NCBI RefSeq assembly: GCF_030413595.1
Contig: NZ_CP129238.1
Coordinates: 3,410,001 to 3,474,000 of the forward strand
Direction of reading: 5' to 3'
DNA: 64,000 nt
Source: Planococcus liqunii
Lineage (GTDB): Bacteria > Bacillota > Bacilli > Bacillales_A > Planococcaceae
The position numbers and the translations under genes are program-made. Under the pieces are notes generated by a model that was not told the origin of the DNA, made no database searches, and saw only the letters and a list, made by a program, of their open reading frames with translations. Below, piece after piece: positions 1 through 8,660 of this stretch (its first letter is position 1; each line of letters begins with the position of its first letter).

Positions 1-590
1 ATATGGACGTCAACGGTCCGTTCGTCCCCGTAGAATTGATAGCCCCAAACTTGTTCAAGCAATTGTTCCCGGCTGAACACCTGCTTTGGATGCTGAAGGA
101 AAAAGACGAGCAGGTCAAATTCCTTTGGCGTCAGGCTTTGAACCGCTTCACCGTCTTTTTGGATCTCCCGGGTTTCTTTGTTTACGATAAAATGCCTGGT
201 TTGAATCATATCCGACACCGGATCCGCTTTTCGGGCTCTTCGCATGACGGCTTTGATGCGTGCCATCAAGGTCAGCGGACTGAACGGTTTGGTGACGTAA
301 TCATCTGCGCCCATCTCAAAACCGATGACTTGATCGGATTCGCTGTCTTTTGCCGTCAGCATAATAATCGGCACAGAACTGCCTTCTTCGCGTATTTTCC
401 TGCAAAGCGCGATGCCGTCCATGCCGGGCAGCATCCAATCAAGGATCAGTAAATCATAATCGCTTTGCTGGTACTTCTTATATCCTTCCAGCCCATCGGC
501 TGCAAAATCGCCGGTGATGCCTTCTTTTGAAAAAAATAATTCGAGCATGGAACTTACACTTGGATTGTCTTCCACCACCAATATTTTCAT
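1..590 (-). CDS. OmpR/PhoB-family response regulator (C-terminus beyond window)
   Basis: A two-component response regulator that would be phosphorylated by a partner histidine kinase and bind DNA. 196 codons are visible from the ATG at 590 to the window edge. The receiver domain (about 1-115) shows acidic pocket E7-D8, phosphoacceptor D51 in LILDWMLPG, T79 and K101 in TKPF. The winged-helix domain starts near residue 125 and is cut off. A GGAGGGG ribosome site precedes the ATG. The kinase would be expected beyond the window, so the signal cannot be named. The family call is firm. Confidence 0.93.
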   Translation of the reverse strand, partial: MKILVVEDNPSVSSMLELFFSKEGITGDFAADGLEGYKKYQQSDYDLLILDWMLPGMDGIALCRKIREEGSSVPIIMLTAKDSESDQVIGFEMGADDYVTKPFSPLTLMARIKAVMRRARKADPVSDMIQTRHFIVNKETREIQKDGEAVQSLTPKEFDLLVFFLQHPKQVFSREQLLEQVWGYQFYGDERTVDVH

Positions 591-699
591 GCTTCCCCTC
601 CGTCTCTTGTTTCTATAAAAATAAATCACAATTTCCCCAGACGCAAGCGATAGCAAAAAGCTTAGATGCTCCCGCCAATGCAAAGAACGATCGCGCCAA

Positions 700-728
700 A
701 ACAAAAACCGCTCTTTATAAGAGCGGTT
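700..728 (-). terminator. Distal hairpin with U-tract, first copy of a duplicated terminator
   Basis: On the minus strand the stem AACCGCTCTT/AAGAGCGGTT is followed by TTTTTG, a good rho-independent terminator for the GTPase gene ending at 1165. The same 21-bp palindrome recurs at 1131-1151 without a U-tract. Confidence 0.75.
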
Positions 729-1130
729 AGCATGTTGAAAAAGATATAGAAAAAATTCCCCTTAGAATATCTCCGATATTCCGCAAACCAGCTGCGCTTG
801 CCGCGGGCGAGCGCCAAGCCTCCTCAGCCGCTACGCGTCTTGCGGGGTCTCGGCTGTCTCGCTTTCCCGCAGGCGTCTCCGCTGGTTTGCTCCATATCGA
901 CAGTGAACTGTGAATAAAAAGCATGCATACTCATCCACTCTTTCTGATAAAAACAATTCTTTATTAATAGAGTGAACGGAATGAAGCGGAAAGTGGCGAC
1001 TCCTGCGGGAGCAGCACGAGCTGAAGACACTGGACTGAGCGCAGCGAAGGAAGCGGCTGAAGCCGTGCCCGCGGAAAGCGTCCACTTGGAGCGAAATGGC
1101 TTAGAGAATGGAATTTTTCTCCACAGCCTG
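729..1130. repeat. Composite inverted-repeat element between two terminator hairpins
   Basis: About 400 bp with no credible gene. It holds two oppositely oriented copies of a GC-rich intergenic repeat. The left copy, 783-890, is bounded by GCAAACCAGC/GCTGGTTTGC. The right copy, about 985-1100, is bounded by AAGTGG...CCACTT and contains CTCCTGCGGGAGCAGCACG and GCCCGCGGAAAGCG. Outer arms also match inversely (AGAAAAAATTCC at about 746 against GGAATTTTTCT at about 1109). From memory, this repeat type is common between genes in Bacillaceae and Planococcaceae. Short ORFs here lie inside the repeats and are rejected. Confidence 0.75.
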
Positions 1131-1151
1131 ACCGCTCTTTATAAGAGCGGT
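1131..1151. repeat. Proximal copy of the terminator hairpin, no U-tract
   Basis: An exact 21-bp repeat of the palindrome at 707-727 (arms ACCGCTCTT/AAGAGCGGT), 13 bp after the GTPase stop codon. On the minus strand it is followed by CAGGCTG, so it lacks the T-run of a working terminator. Confidence 0.85.
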
Positions 1152-1164
1152 CTTCCATTATTCT

Positions 1165-2178
1165 TTACGCTTTTTTCTCGCGCGTCCGGTATTTTTCAAA
1201 CAAATCGCCGATCATGTCGTAGTCAATGGCCATGTTGTTTTCATAAGCGTATTTCACGCCGTAGCCGAGTGCCAATGTCATGGCCGTAGCAACCGTCCCA
1301 CCAATCACCGAACCTGCGCCAGGGATGAATTTCAAAGCCTGGCGGTAAAGGGTATGGCCGATAGTCTGAGTTGCCGTCACCACAATCATGTCTTTAGCCG
1401 CTTTTTTGCTGAGCGGCTTATCGTACAGTTTTGAAAGCTTAATAATCATTCCCACCTGAAGGGAAGTCAGCGGAATTACATCAGACCCCGGAATCGGAGA
1501 CGCCCCGATAACGCCTGCTGAAACGCCTGAGCCGATGATCCAGCGATTGGCTGCGGATGATTTTTCTTTCATGCTTTTAGCGAAGAGCAGGTCTTTCCCC
1601 TTCTTTTCGAGCAAAAAAAGAATTTCCTTCTTCAGATTCTCCAGGTTTTCGCCGGTCTTCGAAGATATAGGAATGACTTTGTATTTGTTTTTTGTATGGT
1701 CTTTAACAAACTGGACGATCGACGGAATATTTTCTGCCGCATCAATTTTATTCAATACAATCAAAATGTCTTTGTTGTGCTTTTCAATTGCCGTGAATTT
1801 CTCTTTCTCGCTTTCCGAGAAAACGGTTCCGGCAGCATTTAGGAAGAACAGCACAACGTCTGAATTCTGGACAAACTCAAGCGTCTTTTTCGGGTTTTCA
1901 TCGTTCGGATCGTTCAAACCGGGAGTGTCCATAAATTTGATGTTTTCCAGTCCGCGAATATTGTAAGGATCGACACTGATTGTTTCTCCCGGCATCGGGT
2001 TCGTGCTGGCAATATCTTCCCCGATGATTTTGTTCACGGTTGAGGATTTACCGGCATTCACTTCTCCGATCAGCGAGATAAGCAAATCCTGTTCAAGCAT
2101 GTCGTTCACTTTTTTCATTTCATTTTCAAACATGGCATCCATCATTTGGCTGACTTCTTGTTCAAACTCTTTTACCAT
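1165..2178 (-). CDS. Era/dynamin-like GTPase with C-terminal DUF697 membrane region
   Basis: A P-loop GTPase of 337 residues. G1 GEVNAGKSS lies at 38-46, G3 DTPG at 84-87, G4 NKID at 143-146 and G5 SSK at 172-174. The C-terminal third (about 210-320) is hydrophobic and glycine-rich, matching the DUF697 type that attaches such GTPases to membranes. It sits downstream of the LtaS-like gene in the same direction, with a 64-bp gap. The cellular role is unknown; membrane stress or remodelling is a guess. The ribosome site is GGGGGACCGCCGA before ATG. Confidence 0.88.
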   Translation of the reverse strand: MVKEFEQEVSQMMDAMFENEMKKVNDMLEQDLLISLIGEVNAGKSSTVNKIIGEDIASTNPMPGETISVDPYNIRGLENIKFMDTPGLNDPNDENPKKTLEFVQNSDVVLFFLNAAGTVFSESEKEKFTAIEKHNKDILIVLNKIDAAENIPSIVQFVKDHTKNKYKVIPISSKTGENLENLKKEILFLLEKKGKDLLFAKSMKEKSSAANRWIIGSGVSAGVIGASPIPGSDVIPLTSLQVGMIIKLSKLYDKPLSKKAAKDMIVVTATQTIGHTLYRQALKFIPGAGSVIGGTVATAMTLALGYGVKYAYENNMAIDYDMIGDLFEKYRTREKKA

Positions 2179-2242
2179 TCGGCGGTCCCCCTTTTGATCT
2201 TTACTGACTATTATAACGAATTCAACCAGTTCTGTGTATTTT

Positions 2243-4063
2243 TCAGTCCTGGATATACGGCTTCAACAAAGCATCTCCGTACTCCAAAACTTTCTGTACA
2301 TCTCGGGTATGTTTTTTCGTTTCGCTGTTTTTCTTCCGTTTCTCCATTGTTTTTATATCCAACAGCATATCCGGAAGCTTGGCGCCGGGTGCTTTGTACA
2401 GCTGCTCCGATTGGATGAATGAGCCCCCCGGCAAATAATAGCGCATGCCCAGCAGGTTTTTTTCGTATTGGAATAAGTTATGCCCCATCAGCGGTTTTTC
2501 ATGTTCAATTCCAAGAAGCGCAAGCGCCGTCGGCATGATGTCCACCTGTCCGCCCAAGCGGTCCATTTCGACTGCGTCAAAAAGTCCGCCGCCCGTAAAC
2601 AGGAGCGGAATGGTGTAGCGCTCTTTCATGGAATAAGAATGGCCGAGGAAATCTTTAAGAAGCACATCATCTTCATAAGAAAGCGGTGAACCGTGAATGC
2701 CGGAATGGTCACCGAATATGACAATCAAGGATTCATCGAACAAGCCTTGTTCTTTTAGCTTCTTGATAAAGGTGCCTACCTGCTCATCCGCATAACGGAT
2801 TGACTGCAAGTAATGGCCGACGTGCGTACCTTCGTATTCCATCGGCAAATTCAGATACTGCATGTCTTCCGGCAGGACGAATGGTGTATGGCTTGTCATC
2901 ATGACAATATTCGAGTATATGCGCTCGTAGGCATCGAGTTGGCGCGGCAATTCATCCAAGGCGTAGTCCATCAGCACTTCGTCCGCTGGCCCGTACCCGA
3001 CCTGCTTTATTTCCGGAATTTGTTCATTTGAAAAAATTTCATCAAATCCGAGAACCGGATACAGCACATCGCGGTTCCAAAACTCGATATCATCCGCATG
3101 GTAAGTTGCCGAACCATAGCCATGCCCTTTCAGGGTTTGCGCAAGCGAAGGAACTTGGCTTCCGTTCAACTTGTTGACGATCGGCACCATGCCTTCTGTA
3201 TACAGCCCGGTATTGGTGATCCACTCGGCATCCGAAGTCGTACCTGCTCCAATCTGCTGAAACACGTTGGAGAAATAAGCGCTTTCTTGCAACAAAGCAT
3301 TGATGTTCGGAGTGATTTCCTGCCCATTCAGCGATCGGCCTATGACAAAATTCTGCATGGACTCTACTTGAATCATGAACAAATGGCGGCCTTTTGCCAA
3401 CCCGAACGTATCGTGGTTGTTTACTGGCACATATTCATTGCCTTTGAGCGCTTCCAGTTCTTTAGCAGACAAGCTCGTTGACGAGGCATGCGCAGTTTCA
3501 TTTGCTTGCTGATACATCTGCACCAGTTGGGACTGGGCATACCCATTTTCTTTTGCAAAATACGAGACGTCGATGATTGGCTGTTGAATTGCATAAACAG
3601 TGGTGACTGCGCTGACAATGGCCAAGCCGAGTGCAGCATATTTCAGCTTTGGAGCTCGCGGCGCCTCTTTCCATTTTCTCGCAATTATGGCAAGCAGCAC
3701 GACATCCAGGAAAAACAGGAAATCCGTTGGATGAATCAGCAGCAAAATCGTCGTGCCCACCGTACTGGATTGGGTCGCCTGCTGCAAATCGTAATAAGAT
3801 GGAATGGTCGTATAATAACGGCTGTATAAAGTCACGGCAAAGAAAATTCCCGAAACCAAAAAGCTGTAAATCCAAGCCGCCAGCCATATCCGTTTTTTGA
3901 AAATCAGCAGCACAAGTGCCAACAGAAGAGCCCACACGGGGAATTCGACAAATGCAATATGCCAAACCGATTTGGTATCAAAAATCAGGATGCGAAAGGC
4001 ACTCACTTTTAATAACAAAAGAAAAAAGATCAATAAATAAGGAACTGCCTTTGATTTGTTCAT
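2243..4063 (-). CDS. LTA synthase family phosphoglycerol transferase
   Basis: A membrane enzyme of the LtaS/sulfatase fold that transfers glycerol phosphate from phosphatidylglycerol to build lipoteichoic acid outside the cell. It has 606 residues. About five transmembrane helices lie within 7-160, followed by an extracellular sulfatase domain. The nucleophile is T276 in GAGTTSDAE, with a metal-ligand candidate E234 in QVESMQ and a later GDHSG motif. The ATG at 4063 is chosen because AAAGGGGGTGG precedes it; an in-frame extension of 13 codons lacks a ribosome site. It could be the primary LtaS or a YfnI/YqgS-type paralogue. Confidence 0.9.
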   Translation of the reverse strand: MNKSKAVPYLLIFFLLLLKVSAFRILIFDTKSVWHIAFVEFPVWALLLALVLLIFKKRIWLAAWIYSFLVSGIFFAVTLYSRYYTTIPSYYDLQQATQSSTVGTTILLLIHPTDFLFFLDVVLLAIIARKWKEAPRAPKLKYAALGLAIVSAVTTVYAIQQPIIDVSYFAKENGYAQSQLVQMYQQANETAHASSTSLSAKELEALKGNEYVPVNNHDTFGLAKGRHLFMIQVESMQNFVIGRSLNGQEITPNINALLQESAYFSNVFQQIGAGTTSDAEWITNTGLYTEGMVPIVNKLNGSQVPSLAQTLKGHGYGSATYHADDIEFWNRDVLYPVLGFDEIFSNEQIPEIKQVGYGPADEVLMDYALDELPRQLDAYERIYSNIVMMTSHTPFVLPEDMQYLNLPMEYEGTHVGHYLQSIRYADEQVGTFIKKLKEQGLFDESLIVIFGDHSGIHGSPLSYEDDVLLKDFLGHSYSMKERYTIPLLFTGGGLFDAVEMDRLGGQVDIMPTALALLGIEHEKPLMGHNLFQYEKNLLGMRYYLPGGSFIQSEQLYKAPGAKLPDMLLDIKTMEKRKKNSETKKHTRDVQKVLEYGDALLKPYIQD

Positions 4064-4166
4064 ATGGTCCACCCCCTTTAGCTGACAAATGACCCGGTGC
4101 AACAGAGCTAGAAGTTCGTTTGTCCACTGATGTCGAAGCGGCTCCTTCTATCTTTTAATTTTTCTG

Positions 4167-4697
4167 TTATTCCCATATTCTGTTAGCTTGAAAGACAGCC
4201 CCTTCAATTTCCACTTGATAGATATCGGGATTCGTAAAATTCTTCCACTCTTCGTATCCGTAAGATTCGTCAATTTTTTTCAGCATCAATCCCAGCAGGT
4301 TGCCATGCGTCACCAGAATGGTCCGGTCAGCAGCGGAAGCCAGTGCGGCCATTCCTCTTTCCGTTGCCTCCATTCCGGATTCACCGCCTGAAAGCTTCAT
4401 GTCCAAATCCTGAAAAGACTCTTTCAGCCGCTCCATCCAGTCAGGCAAGTTATCTGTGCTTAATACCCGCTCTGCAAGCCGGTCTTCCACTTCTATTCCC
4501 AGGCCCAGAAGGTCGGCTGTCGGTTCAATGGATTCAATGGCCCGTGTAAATGGACTGGAAATAATGTGCCTGATTTCTTTATCTTGAAAGAAATTGGCAA
4601 GTTGCCGTGCCTGTTGTTCCCCTTCAGGCGTCAACAAAGCGCCCGGTTCTTGCCCAGTAGCGCTGCAATGCCGTACTAAGTAAATCGTTTTTTTCAT
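4167..4697 (-). CDS. Histidine phosphatase family protein (phosphoglycerate mutase-like)
   Basis: A 176-residue member of the branch that forms a phosphohistidine intermediate. The N-terminal LVRHCSATG supplies the catalytic H10, with Cys in place of the usual Gly or Ala after RH. SSPFTRAIESIEP (48-60) and a late LVTHGNLLG give the other Arg and His of the site. The substrate cannot be told from sequence. It follows the DUF421 gene by 11 bp and is probably co-transcribed with it. Confidence 0.87.
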   Translation of the reverse strand: MKKTIYLVRHCSATGQEPGALLTPEGEQQARQLANFFQDKEIRHIISSPFTRAIESIEPTADLLGLGIEVEDRLAERVLSTDNLPDWMERLKESFQDLDMKLSGGESGMEATERGMAALASAADRTILVTHGNLLGLMLKKIDESYGYEEWKNFTNPDIYQVEIEGAVFQANRIWE

Positions 4698-4708
4698 TTG
4701 CCATTCTC

Positions 4709-5416
4709 CTAATTTCCTTTTGCAGGACCGTTCTTAGCTCCATTATAAGACTTTATGAAAAATCCGTCTGTTTTAGACCATTCAGCATACAAAACTTCCT
4801 CGATATCACTATATCCTTCGTTCTGCAATTGCTGATAAAGCCATTCTTTCGATTTTCCTGCATACTTTAAGATTCCTTCATTGATTTCTCCTTCATCTAC
4901 AAAAAGGAACGACAAAGAGTCGTCTTTCGGTTTAATATTGAGCATTTCCGGGGTCACGCTATCCTTTTCTGCATACTTGCGCAAGCTGATCGAACCTCCC
5001 GGCTCCAGATACAAGTCGCGAACTTCGCGCAGTGAAAATACACCGTGTTCACGCAGCATCGTTCGGAGCTGTTCCATCTCCAGATGGTTTTTATTCAATT
5101 CATCTATCATAAATTCCCCGTCCTGAATCAGAATTGAAGAATCTCCTTTAAGCAATACCCTGATTTTGTCGTATTTTTTCGAGAGCTTTTCAATTCCATA
5201 AAGCATGATTCCCCAAACTGCCGCTGCAAACCACACATGCAGCCCCGAGACTTTATCGTCATAAATGCTTTCTTCCAAAATACCGCCAAGAACTATGGAA
5301 TAAATAAAGTCGAACGGCGTCAGCTGGGACATTTCCTTTTTCCCGAGCAGCCTGGTCACCACCAGCAATGCCACAAGCCCGAAAATCAGTTTGACTCCAA
5401 TGTCCACATACGTCAT
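4709..5416 (-). CDS. DUF421 family membrane protein (YetF/YrbG type)
   Basis: A 235-residue protein with about three N-terminal transmembrane helices and a cytoplasmic C-terminal domain (from about 80) with the DUF421 pattern (LLKGDSSILIQDGEF, MLREHGVFSLREV). The ATG at 5416 is preceded by GGAGGAGAAGGTT; an upstream in-frame TTG at 5431 overlaps this ribosome site and is rejected. The function of the family is unresolved, and related Bacillus proteins are linked to sporulation or stress. Confidence 0.85.
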   Translation of the reverse strand: MTYVDIGVKLIFGLVALLVVTRLLGKKEMSQLTPFDFIYSIVLGGILEESIYDDKVSGLHVWFAAAVWGIMLYGIEKLSKKYDKIRVLLKGDSSILIQDGEFMIDELNKNHLEMEQLRTMLREHGVFSLREVRDLYLEPGGSISLRKYAEKDSVTPEMLNIKPKDDSLSFLFVDEGEINEGILKYAGKSKEWLYQQLQNEGYSDIEEVLYAEWSKTDGFFIKSYNGAKNGPAKGN

Positions 5417-5482
5417 AACCTTCTCCTCCAATTCAATTATCCTCTATGGTCCCATTCCCCTTTCCCTGTTTTTTAAGCCACT

Positions 5483-5515
5483 AAAAAACCCCGAAGCCAA
5501 TAGCTTCGAGGTTTT
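5483..5515 (-). terminator. Terminator of the rib operon
   Basis: The minus-strand stem AACCTCGAAGC/GCTTCGGGGTT is followed by TTTTTT, directly after ribH. Confidence 0.85.
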
Positions 5516-5518
5516 GCA

Positions 5519-5983
5519 TCATAATTTTTTCATTAAGTTGGCCATTTCAATAGCGCCGGCTGCAGATTCCCAGCCTTTGTTGCCTGCTTTTGTTCCTGCG
5601 CGCTCGATCGCCTGTTCAATTGAATCCGTCGTCAACACTCCGAAAATAACCGGAATATTAGCCTGGTCACTTGCTCTGGAAACCCCTTTTGCCACTTCGC
5701 TGCAAACATAATCGAAATGCGGCGTCGCGCCTCTGATTACAGTTCCAAGGGTAATAACCGCATCATAATTGCCGCTTAACGCCATTTTCTTGGCAACCAG
5801 CGGAATTTCAAAAGCTCCGGGCACCCATGCAATGGATACATCCGTATCCTTGACGCCATGGCGCTTCAAGGCGTCTTCTGCACCACTCAGCAACTTGCTG
5901 GTGATAAATTCGTTAAAGCGTCCGACAACAATGCCGATGCGCAGTCCTTCGCCGTTTAAATATCCTTCAAAATGTACTGTCAT
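5519..5983 (-). CDS. ribH: 6,7-dimethyl-8-ribityllumazine synthase
   Basis: Condenses 5-amino-6-ribitylaminouracil with 3,4-dihydroxy-2-butanone 4-phosphate, the penultimate step of riboflavin synthesis; the enzyme forms an icosahedral shell in relatives. At 154 residues it is the normal length. It shows GRFNEFIT (21-28), PGAFEIP (55-61) and [14 protein letters not shown] with the catalytic H89. It is the last gene of the operon, 14 bp after ribBA, and is followed by a clear terminator. Confidence 0.97.
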   Translation of the reverse strand: MTVHFEGYLNGEGLRIGIVVGRFNEFITSKLLSGAEDALKRHGVKDTDVSIAWVPGAFEIPLVAKKMALSGNYDAVITLGTVIRGATPHFDYVCSEVAKGVSRASDQANIPVIFGVLTTDSIEQAIERAGTKAGNKGWESAAGAIEMANLMKKL

Positions 5984-5997
5984 AATCCGGGTCTCCT

Positions 5998-7191
5998 TTA
6001 GAAATTCAGCAAATGGCCGAGTTTCGATTTTTTGGTTTTCATATAGTCTTCGTTATCTTTAGTCGTCTGCATTTCAATCGGCAGGCGTTCGACCACTTCA
6101 AGTCCATAACCACCAATGCCGGCAATTTTTCTGGGGTTATTCGTCAATAGTTTCATTTTTACGATTCCGAGATCCCGCAAAATTTGGGCGCCGATTCCGT
6201 AATCGCGCAAATCGTCTGCGAATCCGAGTTTCTGATTGGCTTCCACCGTATCATAGCCTTGCGCCTGCAATTCATAGGCTTTCAGCTTATTGATCAGGCC
6301 GATGCCACGCCCTTCCTGGCGCATGTATAGCAGGACACCTGATTCCGAGGAACCGATTTGCTCCAGCGCAGCATGAAGCTGCGGCCCGCAATCGCATTTA
6401 TGGGAACCAAAAACGTCCCCTGTTAAACATTCGGAATGGACGCGTACCAGAACCGGCCGCTCCGGATCGATGTCCCCTTTGACAAAAGCCACATGATCCT
6501 GTCCAGTCAGCACTTCGGTATAGCCGATGGTCCGGAATTCCCCGTATGCTGTTGGAAGCGCAACTTCCACTTCCCGCTTGATCAATTTTTCGTTTTTGCG
6601 TTTGTAGGCGATCAGATCCTGGATGGTCAATATGCCCAACCCGAGGCGTTCCGCCACTTTCTGGAGATCATCTACACGGGCCATTGTGCCGTCCGAATTC
6701 ATGATTTCGCAGATGACGCCAGCTGGCGCGGATCCGGCCAGTTTCGCTAAATCCACTGCCGCTTCCGTATGCCCTGCACGGCGCAATACGCCGCCTTTTT
6801 TGGCAATGAGCGGGAAAACATGGCCGGGGCGTTTGAAATCCGCAGCTTTGGAGTCGGGATCGAGCATATTCAAGATTGTATGCGAACGTTCAAAAGCACT
6901 GATGCCTGTGGTCGTGTCTCTATGGTCGACGCTAATGGTAAACGCTGTTCCGTATTCATCCGTATTGTTGTCTGTCATTAATCCGATTTTCAGCCGTTTG
7001 GCAATTGTTTCTTCCACCGGCACGCAAATCAATCCGCGGCCTTCGGTTGCCATCAAATTAATAATTTCCGGCGTAGCATGTTCTGCCAAAGCGATAAAAT
7101 CCCCTTCATTTTCCCGGTTTTCATCATCAATGACGATGACAGCTTTTCCGTCTTTTAAATCCCGAACCGCTTCTTCTACCGTATAGAACAT
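5998..7191 (-). CDS. ribBA: Bifunctional 3,4-DHBP synthase / GTP cyclohydrolase II
   Basis: Supplies both riboflavin precursors. Residues 1-200 form the DHBP synthase domain with the acidic site RENEGD (26-31) and RAGHTEA (138-144). Residues 205-397 form the GTP cyclohydrolase II domain with zinc ligands C255, C266 and C268 in [14 protein letters not shown] and the later RQEGRGIGL. Its 397 residues match the usual length. It starts 13 bp after ribE. The ribosome site is GGAGGCGGTAAA. Confidence 0.97.
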   Translation of the reverse strand: MFYTVEEAVRDLKDGKAVIVIDDENRENEGDFIALAEHATPEIINLMATEGRGLICVPVEETIAKRLKIGLMTDNNTDEYGTAFTISVDHRDTTTGISAFERSHTILNMLDPDSKAADFKRPGHVFPLIAKKGGVLRRAGHTEAAVDLAKLAGSAPAGVICEIMNSDGTMARVDDLQKVAERLGLGILTIQDLIAYKRKNEKLIKREVEVALPTAYGEFRTIGYTEVLTGQDHVAFVKGDIDPERPVLVRVHSECLTGDVFGSHKCDCGPQLHAALEQIGSSESGVLLYMRQEGRGIGLINKLKAYELQAQGYDTVEANQKLGFADDLRDYGIGAQILRDLGIVKMKLLTNNPRKIAGIGGYGLEVVERLPIEMQTTKDNEDYMKTKKSKLGHLLNF

Positions 7192-7204
7192 TTTACCGCC
7201 TCCA

Positions 7205-7834
7205 TCAAAATCCGTTTTCAGCCAGCCAGCTCCGAGTCATTTTCGGCTGCGCTGATTGAATCCGTTCTGTGTATTTTGCTAGTAAATCACATTCGATATT
7301 CACGCGTGCACCAATCCCTTTTTCTCCTAATAGAGAATCTTCCTGTGTGGTGGGAATCAATGAAATGGTTATGGTCTTATTTCCAAGATCGAAAATCGTA
7401 AGCGATGTTCCGTCCACTGCGACAGATCCCTTAAGCATCATGTACTTCATGAGTTCCGGCTCCACTTCAATTACTTTAGTGAGGGCATTCGACTCTTTTT
7501 TAACCGAACGGATGACACCGGTGCCGTCGATATGTCCGCTGACAAAATGGCCGCCAAAACGCCCGTTGGCAGGCATCGCCCGTTCCAGATTCACACGGGA
7601 ACCGCTTTTCAGTTCCGACATGGTGGAAGTTTTGACCGTTTCAGGAATGACATCGACTGTAAATGTATTGTGTGTAAAAGTCGAAACCGTCAGGCAGACG
7701 CCATTGATTGAAATGCTGTCTCCCCGCTTCACGTCTTCCAAAACGAGTGAACAGGCAATTGTCAGTTCCATGGCCTGTGGCTTAGCGCGGAGAGAAGCCA
7801 CACGGCCCACTTCTTCCACTATTCCAGTAAACAC
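7205..7834 (-). CDS. ribE: Riboflavin synthase alpha subunit
   Basis: Dismutates two lumazines to riboflavin. It has two lumazine-binding repeats, about 1-97 and 98-195; the second contains [15 protein letters not shown] start at the GTG at 7834, giving MFTGIVEEV, the near-universal family N-terminus. A TTG two codons upstream is also possible and sits closer to AAGGAG. It is the first gene of the operon. No ribD precedes it, although the FMN riboswitch does. Confidence 0.95.
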   Translation of the reverse strand: MFTGIVEEVGRVASLRAKPQAMELTIACSLVLEDVKRGDSISINGVCLTVSTFTHNTFTVDVIPETVKTSTMSELKSGSRVNLERAMPANGRFGGHFVSGHIDGTGVIRSVKKESNALTKVIEVEPELMKYMMLKGSVAVDGTSLTIFDLGNKTITISLIPTTQEDSLLGEKGIGARVNIECDLLAKYTERIQSAQPKMTRSWLAENGF

Positions 7835-7840
7835 TTGCAA

Positions 7841-8160
7841 TCACACTCCTTTGCCATGTTTTAAGACTTTCTTCGTCCTAAAACTTTATTCAGTTGTGTC
7901 GAGCTTCGAATGCGTTTAATCAGAGATTACGCATTCTTCGGCAAATTTGCCGAAAAGGCAATGCAAAATATGAGTTCTTTCCACCAAGGGGCAAACGGGT
8001 GGTAAGGAAAGGGTAAGTCTGAGGAATATTAAGTAAATATAAACCAATGCACATTTTTATTGGATCTGTTCCAAAAGCCGGCTTTAAAAGGAGGATCTTT
8101 TTCCGCAACAGCATAGACTTCACCAATTTTTTAAAAAAGTGCATAACAAAAAAAGCTTCA
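7841..8160 (-). other. Leader between FMN riboswitch and ribE, no gene seen
   Basis: About 320 nt of transcribed leader where ribD usually lies. No reading frame resembles RibD. A palindrome TTCGGCAAATTTGCCGAA lies at about 7936-7955, and the riboswitch end is followed by GAAGCTTTTTTTG; either could belong to the expression platform. I cannot assign the terminator and antiterminator with confidence. Confidence 0.45.
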
Positions 8161-8224
8161 ATTCTTCTCCCATCCAGACTTTAACTGTCGGTGCCGGATT
8201 TACACCAGCTCCACCGTCTATGAG

Positions 8225-8346
8225 ATGTGCAGGCGCATAGTCAGCCCCGACAAGCGCTGTAGGGCTTGCTGGTCACGGCGTTTTTTGCCGTGGCCAGCAA
8301 GACCGAAGCGACCTCGAAGGGCTATGCGCCGGAACTGAACACTGAA
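8225..8346. repeat. 122-bp repeat unit A inside the riboswitch arm
   Basis: Bounded by direct repeats ATGTGCAGG at 8225-8233 and 8347-8355. The interior folds as a long hairpin: GGCGCATAG with CTATGCGCC outside and GCTGGTCACGGCG with CGTGGCCAGC inside. This resembles an intergenic repeat I remember as common in Bacillus-group genomes. Confidence 0.8.
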
Positions 8347-8468
8347 ATGTGCAGGCAATCGTGCAATACACAACAGGCCTAAGGCGAACCATCTGCGCGG
8401 CACTTTCTGCCGCAAAGATGGATTGGCTTATGACACCGAGGGTCTGATTGCCGGAACTGGACACTGAA
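8347..8468. repeat. 122-bp repeat unit B inside the riboswitch arm
   Basis: Exactly the same length as unit A and directly abutting it, ending at the variant repeat ATATGCAGG (8469-8477). Both units end in CCGGAACTG(A/G)ACACTGAAAT. The interior hairpin differs (CATCTGCGCGGCA with TGCCGCAAAGATG). It shares GGCTTATGAC...CGAG with the copy at 59.4 kb. Confidence 0.8.
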
Positions 8469-8660
8469 ATATGCAGGTCCTCGTTCACTCAGCTGCTCCT
8501 AATCACAGATCGGGTCACGGACTTACAGTTTCCTGCTCACCGCCGGTAAGGAATTTCACCTTGCCCCGAAGAATTGATTCGATTATTCGTCCGTTTAATA
8601 GTAACATAAATAGACGAATAATCAGTAAATTTCTATCAAAATGTCATAGGGGGTTAATAC

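Larger units (their letters stand above)
8161..8573 (-). ncRNA. FMN riboswitch (RFN element) with an enlarged variable arm
   Basis: The 5' half (8573 to about 8500) reads CTTCGGGGCAAGGTGAAAT, ACCGGCGGTGA and AGTCCGTGACCCG. The 3' half (about 8222 to 8161) reads GGTGTAAATCCGGCACCGAC and AGTCTGGATGGGAGAAG. These are the conserved blocks of the FMN aptamer upstream of rib operons. The arm between them, normally a few tens of nucleotides (P4 in the usual numbering, I believe), is about 270 nt here and holds two repeat units. FMN binding should repress ribE-ribBA-ribH. Confidence 0.93.

Noticed and set aside
727..1289. Several overlapping 64-105 codon frames between the response regulator and GTPase genes
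   Set aside because: They lie within the opposed GC-rich repeats, lack ribosome sites and resemble no family.
7920..8144. 74-codon minus-strand frame in the rib leader as a ribD remnant
   Set aside because: No deaminase or reductase motif and no ribosome site.
8225..8468. CRISPR array
   Set aside because: Two 122-bp hairpin units with a 9-bp junction repeat do not have the repeat-spacer form, and no cas gene exists in the window.
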